Translations under genes and position numbers: made by a program | In this document: in pieces, positions 23,547-31,398 of the stretch | How the letters are laid out: the number at the start of each line of letters is the position of its first letter | Numbering within the stretch: the stretch's first letter is position 1 | Notes under the pieces: model-generated | Told to the model about the DNA's origin: nothing | Seen by the model: only the letters and a program-made list of their open reading frames with translations | The model's database searches: none | Source of the DNA: an uncultured Erysipelotrichaceae bacterium | Lineage (GTDB): Bacteria > Bacillota_I > Bacilli_A > RF39 > UBA660 | Length of the DNA stretch: 51,967 nt | Direction: 5' to 3' | Assembly (NCBI GenBank): GCA_902788975.1 | Contig: CADAMI010000002.1 | Span: forward strand, 1-51,967

Positions 23547-24470
23547 ATGGAAATGGATGTTGATGAAAAAATCAAATTAGCATTACAGGAATGTGGGGGA
23601 ATTTGGTGTTATAATATAGATAATAAATTTAAGTATCTTTATCCATTTACAACAGAAAATATAGCTGGTTATATTAATCAATTTGATTTAAAAGATAAAA
23701 CATTTCTTACAGTAGGATCTTCAGGTGATCAAGTATTAAATGCTATATTACATAATTGTAAAGATATATCGGTAATTGATTTATGTCCGTTTGCTAAAGA
23801 ATATTTTTATTTAAAGAAAGCAGCAGTAGAAGTGTTTAATAGAAAAGATTATTTAAAATTCTTTTGTTATTCTAAATACGATAAAAGGTATAATAACAAT
23901 AATGCTTTGTGTAAATATGAATATAATAAAATTAGAGAAGTATTAGATACTTATGATCAAGAGGTAGCATATTTCTGGAATACTTTATACAATAGATATA
24001 AAGGTTTAAAAATTAGAAAAAGATTGTTTAGTTTTGATGAGACAGAAGTTAAATTCTTATCTAGTTTAAATGAATATTTAGTGAGTGATATAGCTTATCA
24101 AAATTTAAGAAATAAAATATCTAATTCTTGTGTTAATTTTGAAGTTGATAATTTATTTTATTTTAATAGTGACAAAACATATGATTATATTAATTTATCT
24201 AATGTAATTGATTATTGTTCTTTTGAATTGTTTGGAAAGTTAATTAACCAATTAATTGATCATTTAAATGTTGAAGGAACATTATTGATTGCATATTTGT
24301 ATTTGGTTGATGGTAATAGTATAAGTAATCAATTAAGAATGGAAAAATTAAAAATTATTTTACCTGATGATGTTCAATATTTTAATTTTAGAAGTGTATC
24401 TGGCATAAGACTTGGCAAATTTGACTCACACGATAGTGTTGTTACTTATAAGAAAGTAAAAAAAATATAA
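23547..24470 (+). CDS. DUF3419-like (BtaA-related) putative SAM-dependent transferase
   Basis: This protein of about 307 aa has FLTVGSSGDQVLNAIL followed by I-S-V-I-D-L-C-P-F-A, which resembles a SAM-binding loop and acidic strand. Y-L-K-K-A-A-V follows, as in DUF3419 proteins, some of which transfer the 3-amino-3-carboxypropyl group from SAM to lipids. The C-terminal half keeps a D-Y-I-N-L-S-N-V-I-D-Y segment, like the family's methyltransferase-type strand. The exact reaction is unknown. ATG 23547 is chosen because GGTGG (23537-23541) precedes it; TTG 23535 would be the alternative. The tRNA cluster follows. Confidence 0.55.
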   Translation: MEMDVDEKIKLALQECGGIWCYNIDNKFKYLYPFTTENIAGYINQFDLKDKTFLTVGSSGDQVLNAILHNCKDISVIDLCPFAKEYFYLKKAAVEVFNRKDYLKFFCYSKYDKRYNNNNALCKYEYNKIREVLDTYDQEVAYFWNTLYNRYKGLKIRKRLFSFDETEVKFLSSLNEYLVSDIAYQNLRNKISNSCVNFEVDNLFYFNSDKTYDYINLSNVIDYCSFELFGKLINQLIDHLNVEGTLLIAYLYLVDGNSISNQLRMEKLKIILPDDVQYFNFRSVSGIRLGKFDSHDSVVTYKKVKKI

Positions 24471-24477
24471 AAATAGG

Positions 24478-24506
24478 TTGAAAAATAAATATTTATGTGC
24501 TATAAT
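24478..24506 (+). promoter_or_regulatory. Promoter of tRNA-Lys
   Basis: TTGAAA (24478-24483), 17 nt, TATAAT (24501-24506). Confidence 0.75.
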
Positions 24507-24542
24507 TTTAATTGTCTTTGTGAAGAACAATGATAATTAAAT

Positions 24543-24618
24543 GGGCTGTTAGCTCAGTTGGTAGAGCAACTGACTCTTAATCAGTGGGTCTAGGGTTCGA
24601 ATCCCTAACAGCCCACCA
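24543..24618 (+). tRNA. tRNA-Lys (anticodon CTT)
   Basis: Complete cloverleaf: acceptor GGGCTGT/ACAGCCC, D arm AGCTCAGTTGG, anticodon stem ACTGA/TCAGT with loop CTCTTAA (anticodon CTT), T arm GGTTCGAATCC, encoded CCA. It has its own promoter. Confidence 0.95.
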
Positions 24619-24646
24619 TTTAATTATTAAATAGTTTTAAAAATGC

Positions 24647-24675
24647 TTGATATCTCATAAATTATATGATATAAT
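24647..24675 (+). promoter_or_regulatory. Promoter of tRNA-Ile and tRNA-Glu
   Basis: TTGATA (24647-24652), 17 nt, TATAAT (24670-24675). The two tRNAs that follow are only 6 nt apart. Confidence 0.75.
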
Positions 24676-24694
24676 CAATTAGCGAACACAAAAT

Positions 24695-24771
<77 letters not shown>

Positions 24772-24777
24772 TTTTGT

Positions 24778-24854
24778 GGCCCGTTGGTGAAGTGGTTCAA
24801 CACACATGCCTTTCACGCATGCATTCATGGGTTCAAATCCCGTACGGGTCACCA
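24778..24854 (+). tRNA. tRNA-Glu (anticodon TTC)
   Basis: Acceptor GGCCCGT/ACGGGTC with one G-T pair, anticodon stem CATGC/GCATG with loop CTTTCAC (anticodon TTC), T arm GGTTCAAATCC, encoded CCA. Confidence 0.93.
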
Positions 24855-24864
24855 ATTTTTAAAA

Positions 24865-24888
24865 CAAGCGAGTTTTACTCGTTTTTTC
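24865..24888 (+). terminator. Terminator of the tRNA cluster
   Basis: AGCGAGT-TTT-ACTCGT hairpin running into six Ts. Confidence 0.8.
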
Positions 24889-24974
24889 TTTTGTTTAAAT
24901 GATATGTAAAATTTATTATTATCTATAGATTTTTATTATGATATTTGATATTATTTTATTAGAGGTAGATAAGA

Positions 24975-26192
24975 ATGAATGAAAAATATTTAGTTGTTAA
25001 TTGTGGCAGTTCATCATTAAAGTTTTCTTTATATGAGATGCCTAATGAAGCTGTTATTGCTAAAGGATATATTGAAAAGATAGGTTTAGATGATAGTTTT
25101 TGGACTATTAGTTATAATGGTGAAAAGATTACTGGAAAGAAGAAATTAGATAATCATAAAGAAGCTGTTAATGTTATGACCAGTGAACTAGTTAATAATA
25201 ATATTATAAAGAATATGAATGAAATAAAAGGAATAGGTCATAGGGTATTACATGGTGGGGAAATATATAGTGATTCAGTTATTATTGATGATAAAGTATT
25301 AAATGATATTATTAATATGACTAATTTAGGGCCACTTCATCATCCGGGAGAAATTGATGGCATTAGAGCAATGATAGAATGTTTGCCGAAGACTAAACAG
25401 GTAGCAGTTTTTGATACGGCTTTTCATCAAACCATGCCTAAAGTTAGTTATATATATGCTGTTCCTTATGAGTGGTATACGAAATATAAAGTTAGGAAAT
25501 ATGGCTTTCATGGTACAAGCCATAAATATATAACTAATAAAATGCAAAAATTATTTAATAAAAATGATGTTAATTTAATTATATGTCATGTGGGAAGTGG
25601 CGCTAGTGTTACTTGTGTTAAGAATGGTAAATCATATGATACTTCAATGGGACTTACACCACTCGATGGTTTGGTTATGGGAACACGATCTGGCAGAATA
25701 GATCCATCAATTATTAAATTTATTAGTGACGAGAGCGGTAAGAGCCTTGATGAAATAACTACTGATTTAAATAAAAATAGTGGATTAAAAGGAATATGTG
25801 GTAAAAATGATTTTAGAGATGTCGTGGCACTAATAAATGAAGGAAATGAACAAGCAAAGCTTGCTTATGATATATTTATGGATGCGATAATTAAACATAT
25901 TGCCGAATATTATTTCGAACTAGACGGAAGAGTAGATGCGATAGTATTTACGGCAGGAATTCTTGAAAATAACACTTTAATTAGAGAAAATATTATTAAT
26001 AAATTATCAGGGCCCATCAATACTTATATTAATAAAGTAGCAAATGATAACATTGGATATGGTCACGATTTGAAAGAAGGAATAATTACAACGGAATCTT
26101 CAAAAGTTCCGGTATATGTAATTCCAACAGATGAAGAAGTAATGATTGTAAGAGATTGTTATAGATTAGTAAAAGAGGCTAATAATAATTAG
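24975..26192 (+). CDS. ackA: Acetate kinase
   Basis: This 405-aa enzyme interconverts acetyl phosphate plus ADP with acetate plus ATP, the last step of fermentative acetate formation. The ASKHA-fold signatures are complete. They include V-V-N-C-G-S-S-S-L-K-F-S at the N-terminus, G-H-R-V-L-H-G-G, F-D-T-A-F-H-Q-T-M, and R-K-Y-G-F-H-G-T-S-H-K with the catalytic region. H-V-G-S-G-A-S-V, G-T-R-S-G-R-I-D-P and a C-terminal P-T-D-E-E follow. AGAGGTAG precedes ATG 24975. No pta gene is adjacent. It converges with the gene on the other strand across a shared terminator. Confidence 0.98.
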   Translation: MNEKYLVVNCGSSSLKFSLYEMPNEAVIAKGYIEKIGLDDSFWTISYNGEKITGKKKLDNHKEAVNVMTSELVNNNIIKNMNEIKGIGHRVLHGGEIYSDSVIIDDKVLNDIINMTNLGPLHHPGEIDGIRAMIECLPKTKQVAVFDTAFHQTMPKVSYIYAVPYEWYTKYKVRKYGFHGTSHKYITNKMQKLFNKNDVNLIICHVGSGASVTCVKNGKSYDTSMGLTPLDGLVMGTRSGRIDPSIIKFISDESGKSLDEITTDLNKNSGLKGICGKNDFRDVVALINEGNEQAKLAYDIFMDAIIKHIAEYYFELDGRVDAIVFTAGILENNTLIRENIINKLSGPINTYINKVANDNIGYGHDLKEGIITTESSKVPVYVIPTDEEVMIVRDCYRLVKEANNN

Positions 26193-26204
26193 TCTCTTTA
26201 TCTT
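26174..26204. terminator. Bidirectional terminator between ackA and the convergent gene
   Basis: AGAGGCTAAT-AATA-ATTAGTCTCT hairpin overlapping the ends of both genes, with A/T-rich flanks on each side. Confidence 0.65.
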
Positions 26205-27535
26205 TTATTAATACTTTTGCTTTCAAGATATGCTTCAGTAGTATTATTTGGACTGTATATATATGGAAATGCTTTGTTTTTTATTTTGTGATTATCTTTT
26301 AAAGTTTGCTCTAACCATACTTTAATTTCTGAAATATTCATTTTATATACTTCTTTTTTTACTTCAATTACGGCTCTTAAAGTTGTTTCTAAAGTAACTT
26401 TATTGTTAGATAATGGCATTATATATTTTGCATAGTCTTTTAAAAAACTAGTCATAACTGGTTCTAAATCATTTGATGAAATTTTTTCTATATTGATGTT
26501 AATTTTATTATTATATTTACTGTATAATTCTTGGTATTCTTGTTTATCTGTTTCTCTTAAAATACTGATAATTTTTAAATATAGATCTTTATAACTTTTC
26601 TTTGTTAATTGTTCAATAGAATTAGCATCCATATTAGGGTGACTTACTTTTCTTTTGATATAAAATTTTATTTTTTCGATAAATTCATTGGTACTATGAA
26701 AATCTAATAAAAGATCTTCGTCTTCAAGCGTTTCTAAACGTTTTGCTTCTTTTTTTTCATCAAACGTTAAAAGACTATTTAGATATAAATCATATTTTGG
26801 ATTATTGTCCCAAGTACTATCAGCAAGATAATAACCATGAATATGATATTTATCATCATCAATTTTAACAAGATTTCTAGTGTGACCTAAATTATTAATT
26901 TTTATTTCTTCCTTGGTATATCCTTCGTTATAAGAACTATCAACACCGACATGGATACATATACTTGGTATATTAACACGACTAAGTAATTCTTTTAATA
27001 AATTGGCAAAACCTACGCAAACAATATAATCGTTATTATCTTCTAAAATATATTTTAAGTTGCGGCTTTCTTGCTGACTTTCATTATTATCCTTATAGGG
27101 CTTAAATTTTTTTACAATGTCATATATGGCTAAATATTTTTCTAAAGGTGATAATTTACTATTTCTAATTGGAGTTACTATTTTTTCTAGTTTGTTTTCT
27201 TCTTCAATGTATTCATGTATGTTGTATTCATAATCATTACTACAGATAATTAAGTTAATATTTTTAGGAACGCTTGAAAGAAGATTACTTTGTCTTAATA
27301 GTTCGCGGTTATTAATATATATACGTAAAGAATAATTCTTCTTACTATCTTTTAATTGATTAAAAATATTTTTAATATTATTTATATATATTTCATCATT
27401 ATGATTAGAAGAATCTGGTTTAATATTAATCAAGGCGTTGTTTTTTAATAATTTTATTTTAGAATAATCTTCTTCTTTTATTGTTCCAGTAATAGTTAAA
27501 TAATCTTTTTTGTTAATAAAATTTGCTATATTCAT
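26198..27535 (-). CDS. Transglutaminase-like cysteine protein
   Basis: This protein of about 445 aa has a transglutaminase-like triad. Cys lies in Y-I-V-C-V-G-F-A-N-L-L-K-E-L-L, His in L-G-H-T-R-N-L-V-K-I, and Asp in Y-L-A-D-S-T-W-D. This core spans about residues 155-265. No signal peptide or membrane segment is seen, so it is probably intracellular, unlike many secreted members. The N-terminal 130 residues and the C-terminal 170 residues are unassigned. The start (complement of 27533-27535) is chosen because GTGAGGT sits just upstream; a GTG 12 nt further out lies inside that site. It might act as a peptidase; the substrate is unknown. Confidence 0.7.
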   Translation of the reverse strand: MNIANFINKKDYLTITGTIKEEDYSKIKLLKNNALINIKPDSSNHNDEIYINNIKNIFNQLKDSKKNYSLRIYINNRELLRQSNLLSSVPKNINLIICSNDYEYNIHEYIEEENKLEKIVTPIRNSKLSPLEKYLAIYDIVKKFKPYKDNNESQQESRNLKYILEDNNDYIVCVGFANLLKELLSRVNIPSICIHVGVDSSYNEGYTKEEIKINNLGHTRNLVKIDDDKYHIHGYYLADSTWDNNPKYDLYLNSLLTFDEKKEAKRLETLEDEDLLLDFHSTNEFIEKIKFYIKRKVSHPNMDANSIEQLTKKSYKDLYLKIISILRETDKQEYQELYSKYNNKININIEKISSNDLEPVMTSFLKDYAKYIMPLSNNKVTLETTLRAVIEVKKEVYKMNISEIKVWLEQTLKDNHKIKNKAFPYIYSPNNTTEAYLESKSINKR

Positions 27536-27587
27536 TTTATACCTCACTATCTGTATTTAATTATAACATATTTTTCATGAATATAGA

Positions 27588-27616
27588 TTGCTTTACATAT
27601 AAATATGTAATATAAT
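27588..27616 (+). promoter_or_regulatory. Promoter of the XRE-membrane regulator and ABC genes
   Basis: TTGCTT (27588-27593), 17 nt, TATAAT (27611-27616). The leader of about 85 nt before ATG 27707 contains short inverted repeats, but I cannot assign a known RNA family. Confidence 0.55.
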
Positions 27617-27706
27617 AGTAGATGCAACTTAAAGTATGCATAAATAAACCTGTAGTTGGTAGATGGCAACCGGGTTATATTGTAAAATTGCGTCAGAGGT
27701 GAAAAA

Positions 27707-29116
27707 ATGAAATTTTGTGATAAGTTACAAAAAATAAGAAAAGAGAACAATGTAACACAAGAACAGTTGGCAGACAAACTTAATGTATCAAGGCAGGCTG
27801 TTAGTAAATGGGAAAGTGGAACGGCTTATCCGGATACAGAAAAATTAATTCAGATAAGTAAAATATTCAATATTAGTTTAGATGAACTTGTAAATGATAA
27901 TAAGAATAATAGCCAAAAAAAGAGTGACAAAAGATTTAATTTTATGGAAACATTTAATATGGTGTTTGAATTTTTTGGTAATATTTTTAGTATGTTTTCG
28001 GCAATGAAATTTAGTGAAAAGATTAAATTTATAATTGAAATGGGACTATTATTATTAATTGTAATTGGTTCATCAATCATATCTAAGGATATAATTTGTG
28101 AAATAGTAAGAAGATTATTTATTTTTATGCCTGATAATTTACTTCGTGGAATAATATATTTAGTTGATACATTACTATATATTGTGTGGATAATTTTAGG
28201 AGTAATTATTTTTGTTAGGGTAATTAAAACAAGATATTTGGATTATTATGTAATTATTAAAGATGATAATGTTAAAGAGAGAATAATTGAAGAGCCAATA
28301 AAAGAATTAAAGGAAAAAAAAGAATATAAAGTTGTTATTAGAGATCCAGAACATAGTAGTTATAATTTTATTAAAAAAATAGGCAAAATATTTATGTTTC
28401 TGTTAAAATGTATGGCAGTATTTATAGCAATACCAGTTGTGATGTCATTTATATTTTTTGTTATGCTTCTAGTTATTAGTTTGATGTATTTATTTAGTGG
28501 TATATTCTTTAATGGGATTACTATAGCTTTACTAGGGATTATATTATTTATATTCTTAATTATATATTTTATTTATAATTTAGCTTTTAATAGAAAAAAT
28601 AGTTACTCTAAAATGTTTATGATATTTATTTTGAGTATTACACTTGTTGGGGTAGGTATTGGTTTATCATTTGCGACACTAGCTACTTTTACAACATATG
28701 ATGATAATGAAATAGAAAGAGTTACTAAAACATATATCATTGATATGAAAGATAATTTAATTATTAATGATATTATGGATGTACCAAATGAAAAAATTGT
28801 TATTGATAATACATTATCTAATATTAAAATGGATATAACATCATGTGGAGATGGTGAAATATATACATATACATATTCAGTAAATAGATATGATGAAGAT
28901 ATAGATAAGTATAACTATAATGTATATGAAATTGCTAATACATATGTTGATTATGATGAAATAAATAGATTAAAAAGTGTTATTGAAGATTTGAAGAAAA
29001 AGAGAATTAATACGAATATTTTTTATAATAGTTGTAGTTATGAAATAGAAAAATTATATATATCAGAAGATAATTTGACAAAGTTAAGACAAAATTATTT
29101 AAACTTTAATGATTAA
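27707..29116 (+). CDS. XRE-family regulator fused to a membrane domain
   Basis: This 469-aa protein starts with a Cro/C1-type helix-turn-helix (about 5-60: TQEQLADKLNVSRQAVSKWE, then Y-P-D-T-E-K-L-I). At least five hydrophobic segments follow (about 105-125, 145-170, 228-262, 270-295 and 305-325). A C-terminal region of about 140 residues (from Y-D-D-N-E-I-E) would then lie outside. This arrangement fits a one-component membrane sensor-regulator. Two ABC transporter genes follow in the same direction, so it may control them, although this is inferred from position. AGAGGTGA precedes ATG 27707. Confidence 0.75.
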   Translation: MKFCDKLQKIRKENNVTQEQLADKLNVSRQAVSKWESGTAYPDTEKLIQISKIFNISLDELVNDNKNNSQKKSDKRFNFMETFNMVFEFFGNIFSMFSAMKFSEKIKFIIEMGLLLLIVIGSSIISKDIICEIVRRLFIFMPDNLLRGIIYLVDTLLYIVWIILGVIIFVRVIKTRYLDYYVIIKDDNVKERIIEEPIKELKEKKEYKVVIRDPEHSSYNFIKKIGKIFMFLLKCMAVFIAIPVVMSFIFFVMLLVISLMYLFSGIFFNGITIALLGIILFIFLIIYFIYNLAFNRKNSYSKMFMIFILSITLVGVGIGLSFATLATFTTYDDNEIERVTKTYIIDMKDNLIINDIMDVPNEKIVIDNTLSNIKMDITSCGDGEIYTYTYSVNRYDEDIDKYNYNVYEIANTYVDYDEINRLKSVIEDLKKKRINTNIFYNSCSYEIEKLYISEDNLTKLRQNYLNFND

Positions 29117-29167
29117 ATTGAATAATGGTTTATTATTGCTTATAATTGATGTGAAAGGATGATAAGA

Positions 29168-31396
29168 ATGCTAAAACTTAAGAATGTATCAAAATTTTAT
29201 TATAATAAGGGAGTTATTGCTTCGGGATTTAATAAAATTAATATTGAATTTAATATGGGCGAATTTGTTGCTATTGTTGGAGAATCTGGTAGTGGTAAAT
29301 CAACTCTTTTAAATGTTATTAGTGGGCTTGATAGTTATGAAGAAGGAGAAATGTATATTAATGGGGAGGAAACGAGCCATTATCGTGAAGTTGATTTTGA
29401 AGAATATCGAAAAAAATATGTATCAAATATCTTTCAGAATTTTAATCTAGTTAATAGTTATACGGTATATCAAAATATTGAGTTAGTTTTACTTTTAAAT
29501 GGTTACAAACGAAAAGAAGTAAAGACTAAAGTACTTGAATTAATTGATAAAGTAGGACTAAAAAAATATCGTAAAACAAAGGTATCTAAATTATCAGGAG
29601 GGCAAAAACAAAGGGTAGCAATAGCAAGAGCTTTAGCTAAAGATACCCCTATAATTGTTGCGGATGAACCAACAGGTAATTTGGATAGTAAATCAGCTAA
29701 AGATGTTATTAAATTGTTAAAAGATATTTCAAAAGATAAGTTAGTAATTGTGGTTACTCATAACTTTAGTGAAATAGAAGATATAGCTACGCGTATTGTT
29801 AAAATGCATGATGGTAAAATTGTATCTGATAAGACAGTTGTTGAGACAGATAAAGTAGAAGAAAATATAGAAAATAATAATAAAAATATTGGATTTTTCA
29901 ATATGATTAGATTAGGACTTAGAAATACCTTTAATATAATTCCTAAATTTGTTTTGATATTTATTGTTTTCTTATTTGTTACCGTTAGTCTATTAAGTGA
30001 ATATGGATCAATGCAAAAAGATGAATATGAAGAAGGCAAGCTAGGAGTAAACTATTTCTTTCATGATACGAGAGATACCAGAATTGTTATTAAGAAAAAA
30101 GATGGTAGTGCAATAAATAAAGAGGAATTTGATGAGATTAGAAAACTAGATAATGTTGATTTAGTTATTGAAAATGATATTATGTTAGATACCGATGTAT
30201 GGTTTCAAACGACTGATGATAGTTACTTTAATATGAATGGAACACTGCGTAATATTGACTCTTTTGATGGTAAACTAGATTATGGACGAATGCCGGAAGC
30301 TGATAATGAAGTTGTATATGTTGTAGATGAATATGATTATTATTTTAATGAGAAACAAACTGAAGCAATAAATAAAACTTATTATTATAATGGTGATAGT
30401 AGTAGCTATAGTATTAAAGTAGTGGGAGTTAAATATAAAAATGAAAGTGTCTTTTCGAATGGTTCTGGTAATTTAATATATGGCTCTAGTAATTTATTAA
30501 ATAAATATATGAAAGATATTAACCGAGCACATAGTAACGTTATAGTTAGTATTAATGGTAAAAATCATGAAAGTTATGATTCGCCAGGATCAAACTTTGA
30601 TATTAGAACGAGTGATCGAGTAGCTAAAGGAAATGTATACGTTCCTGAATCAATGAATTATTTATGTAAGGACTATGACTGTAGATGGGAATGGCTTGGT
30701 ATTAAAGTAAATAATCTATATTTTAATGATCGTATTGATTTATATATTACTAATACATACAACGACAAAAATATTAATAGTTTACTTTGGATAAATAAAG
30801 ATAGTGAAAATAATGGATCAATCTTTGTAAATCCAGATGACTTTAATTATTTATTTAATAAGGATAGTTATCAAGCATCAGTATTTGCTAAACATGTTAA
30901 TAATGTTGATGAAGTAAGTAATGAATTAGATAAACTTGGCTATAGTACATTACAAATTAGAAAAACGCTTGATAATATGCTAGGAGAAGCGGTAAAGGCA
31001 ATTAAGATACTAAAATTAGTAGTTACAGTAGTACTTGTTGTAACATTATTCTTTATTTCATACTTTGTTATTAAGTTAATACTTAAATCAAGAAATGTAT
31101 ACTTCTCAACATTACGTATTCTTGGAGCTAATGCTAAACATATTAAACGAATACTTGATATTGAATTATTCTTTGATGCATCACTAGCTTATTTAGCATA
31201 TATGATTGCAATACTACTAGTAAAATATAAAGTTATCTATGTCAAATTTATTAATAATATTTTAGAATACCTAGGTATGCGAGATTATATCTTAATGTAT
31301 GTTATTTTAATAATAATGTCTTATTTAATATCTACAAGATATGCCAGAAAGATATTTAATAAGAGTGCCATGAAGTCATATAGAGAGGAAGTGTAA
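29168..31396 (+). CDS. ABC transporter, ATPase fused to FtsX-like permease
   Basis: This protein of about 742 aa has an N-terminal ATPase domain: Walker A GESGSGKST (38-46), signature L-S-G-G-Q-K-Q-R, Walker B I-I-V-A-D-E-P and switch H in V-V-T-H-N. A first membrane segment lies near 247-266, followed by a large extracytoplasmic domain of about 340 residues. Three C-terminal membrane segments contain a L-R-I-L-G-A-N motif as in FtsX/MacB permeases. It belongs to the MacB-like type that exports or senses peptides or antibiotics. ATG 29168 is preferred over 29159 because AAAGGATGA is better spaced. A second fused ABC gene starts 3 nt after the stop. Confidence 0.88.
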   Translation: MLKLKNVSKFYYNKGVIASGFNKINIEFNMGEFVAIVGESGSGKSTLLNVISGLDSYEEGEMYINGEETSHYREVDFEEYRKKYVSNIFQNFNLVNSYTVYQNIELVLLLNGYKRKEVKTKVLELIDKVGLKKYRKTKVSKLSGGQKQRVAIARALAKDTPIIVADEPTGNLDSKSAKDVIKLLKDISKDKLVIVVTHNFSEIEDIATRIVKMHDGKIVSDKTVVETDKVEENIENNNKNIGFFNMIRLGLRNTFNIIPKFVLIFIVFLFVTVSLLSEYGSMQKDEYEEGKLGVNYFFHDTRDTRIVIKKKDGSAINKEEFDEIRKLDNVDLVIENDIMLDTDVWFQTTDDSYFNMNGTLRNIDSFDGKLDYGRMPEADNEVVYVVDEYDYYFNEKQTEAINKTYYYNGDSSSYSIKVVGVKYKNESVFSNGSGNLIYGSSNLLNKYMKDINRAHSNVIVSINGKNHESYDSPGSNFDIRTSDRVAKGNVYVPESMNYLCKDYDCRWEWLGIKVNNLYFNDRIDLYITNTYNDKNINSLLWINKDSENNGSIFVNPDDFNYLFNKDSYQASVFAKHVNNVDEVSNELDKLGYSTLQIRKTLDNMLGEAVKAIKILKLVVTVVLVVTLFFISYFVIKLILKSRNVYFSTLRILGANAKHIKRILDIELFFDASLAYLAYMIAILLVKYKVIYVKFINNILEYLGMRDYILMYVILIIMSYLISTRYARKIFNKSAMKSYREEV

Positions 31397-31398
31397 TT

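Noticed and set aside
27617-27706. Known riboswitch in the leader of the XRE regulator gene
   Set aside because: There are short inverted repeats but no conserved core of any riboswitch I recognise.
27547-27777. Minus-strand ORF over the promoter region of the XRE regulator
   Set aside because: It overlaps a clear promoter and the conserved helix-turn-helix start and has no ribosome binding site.
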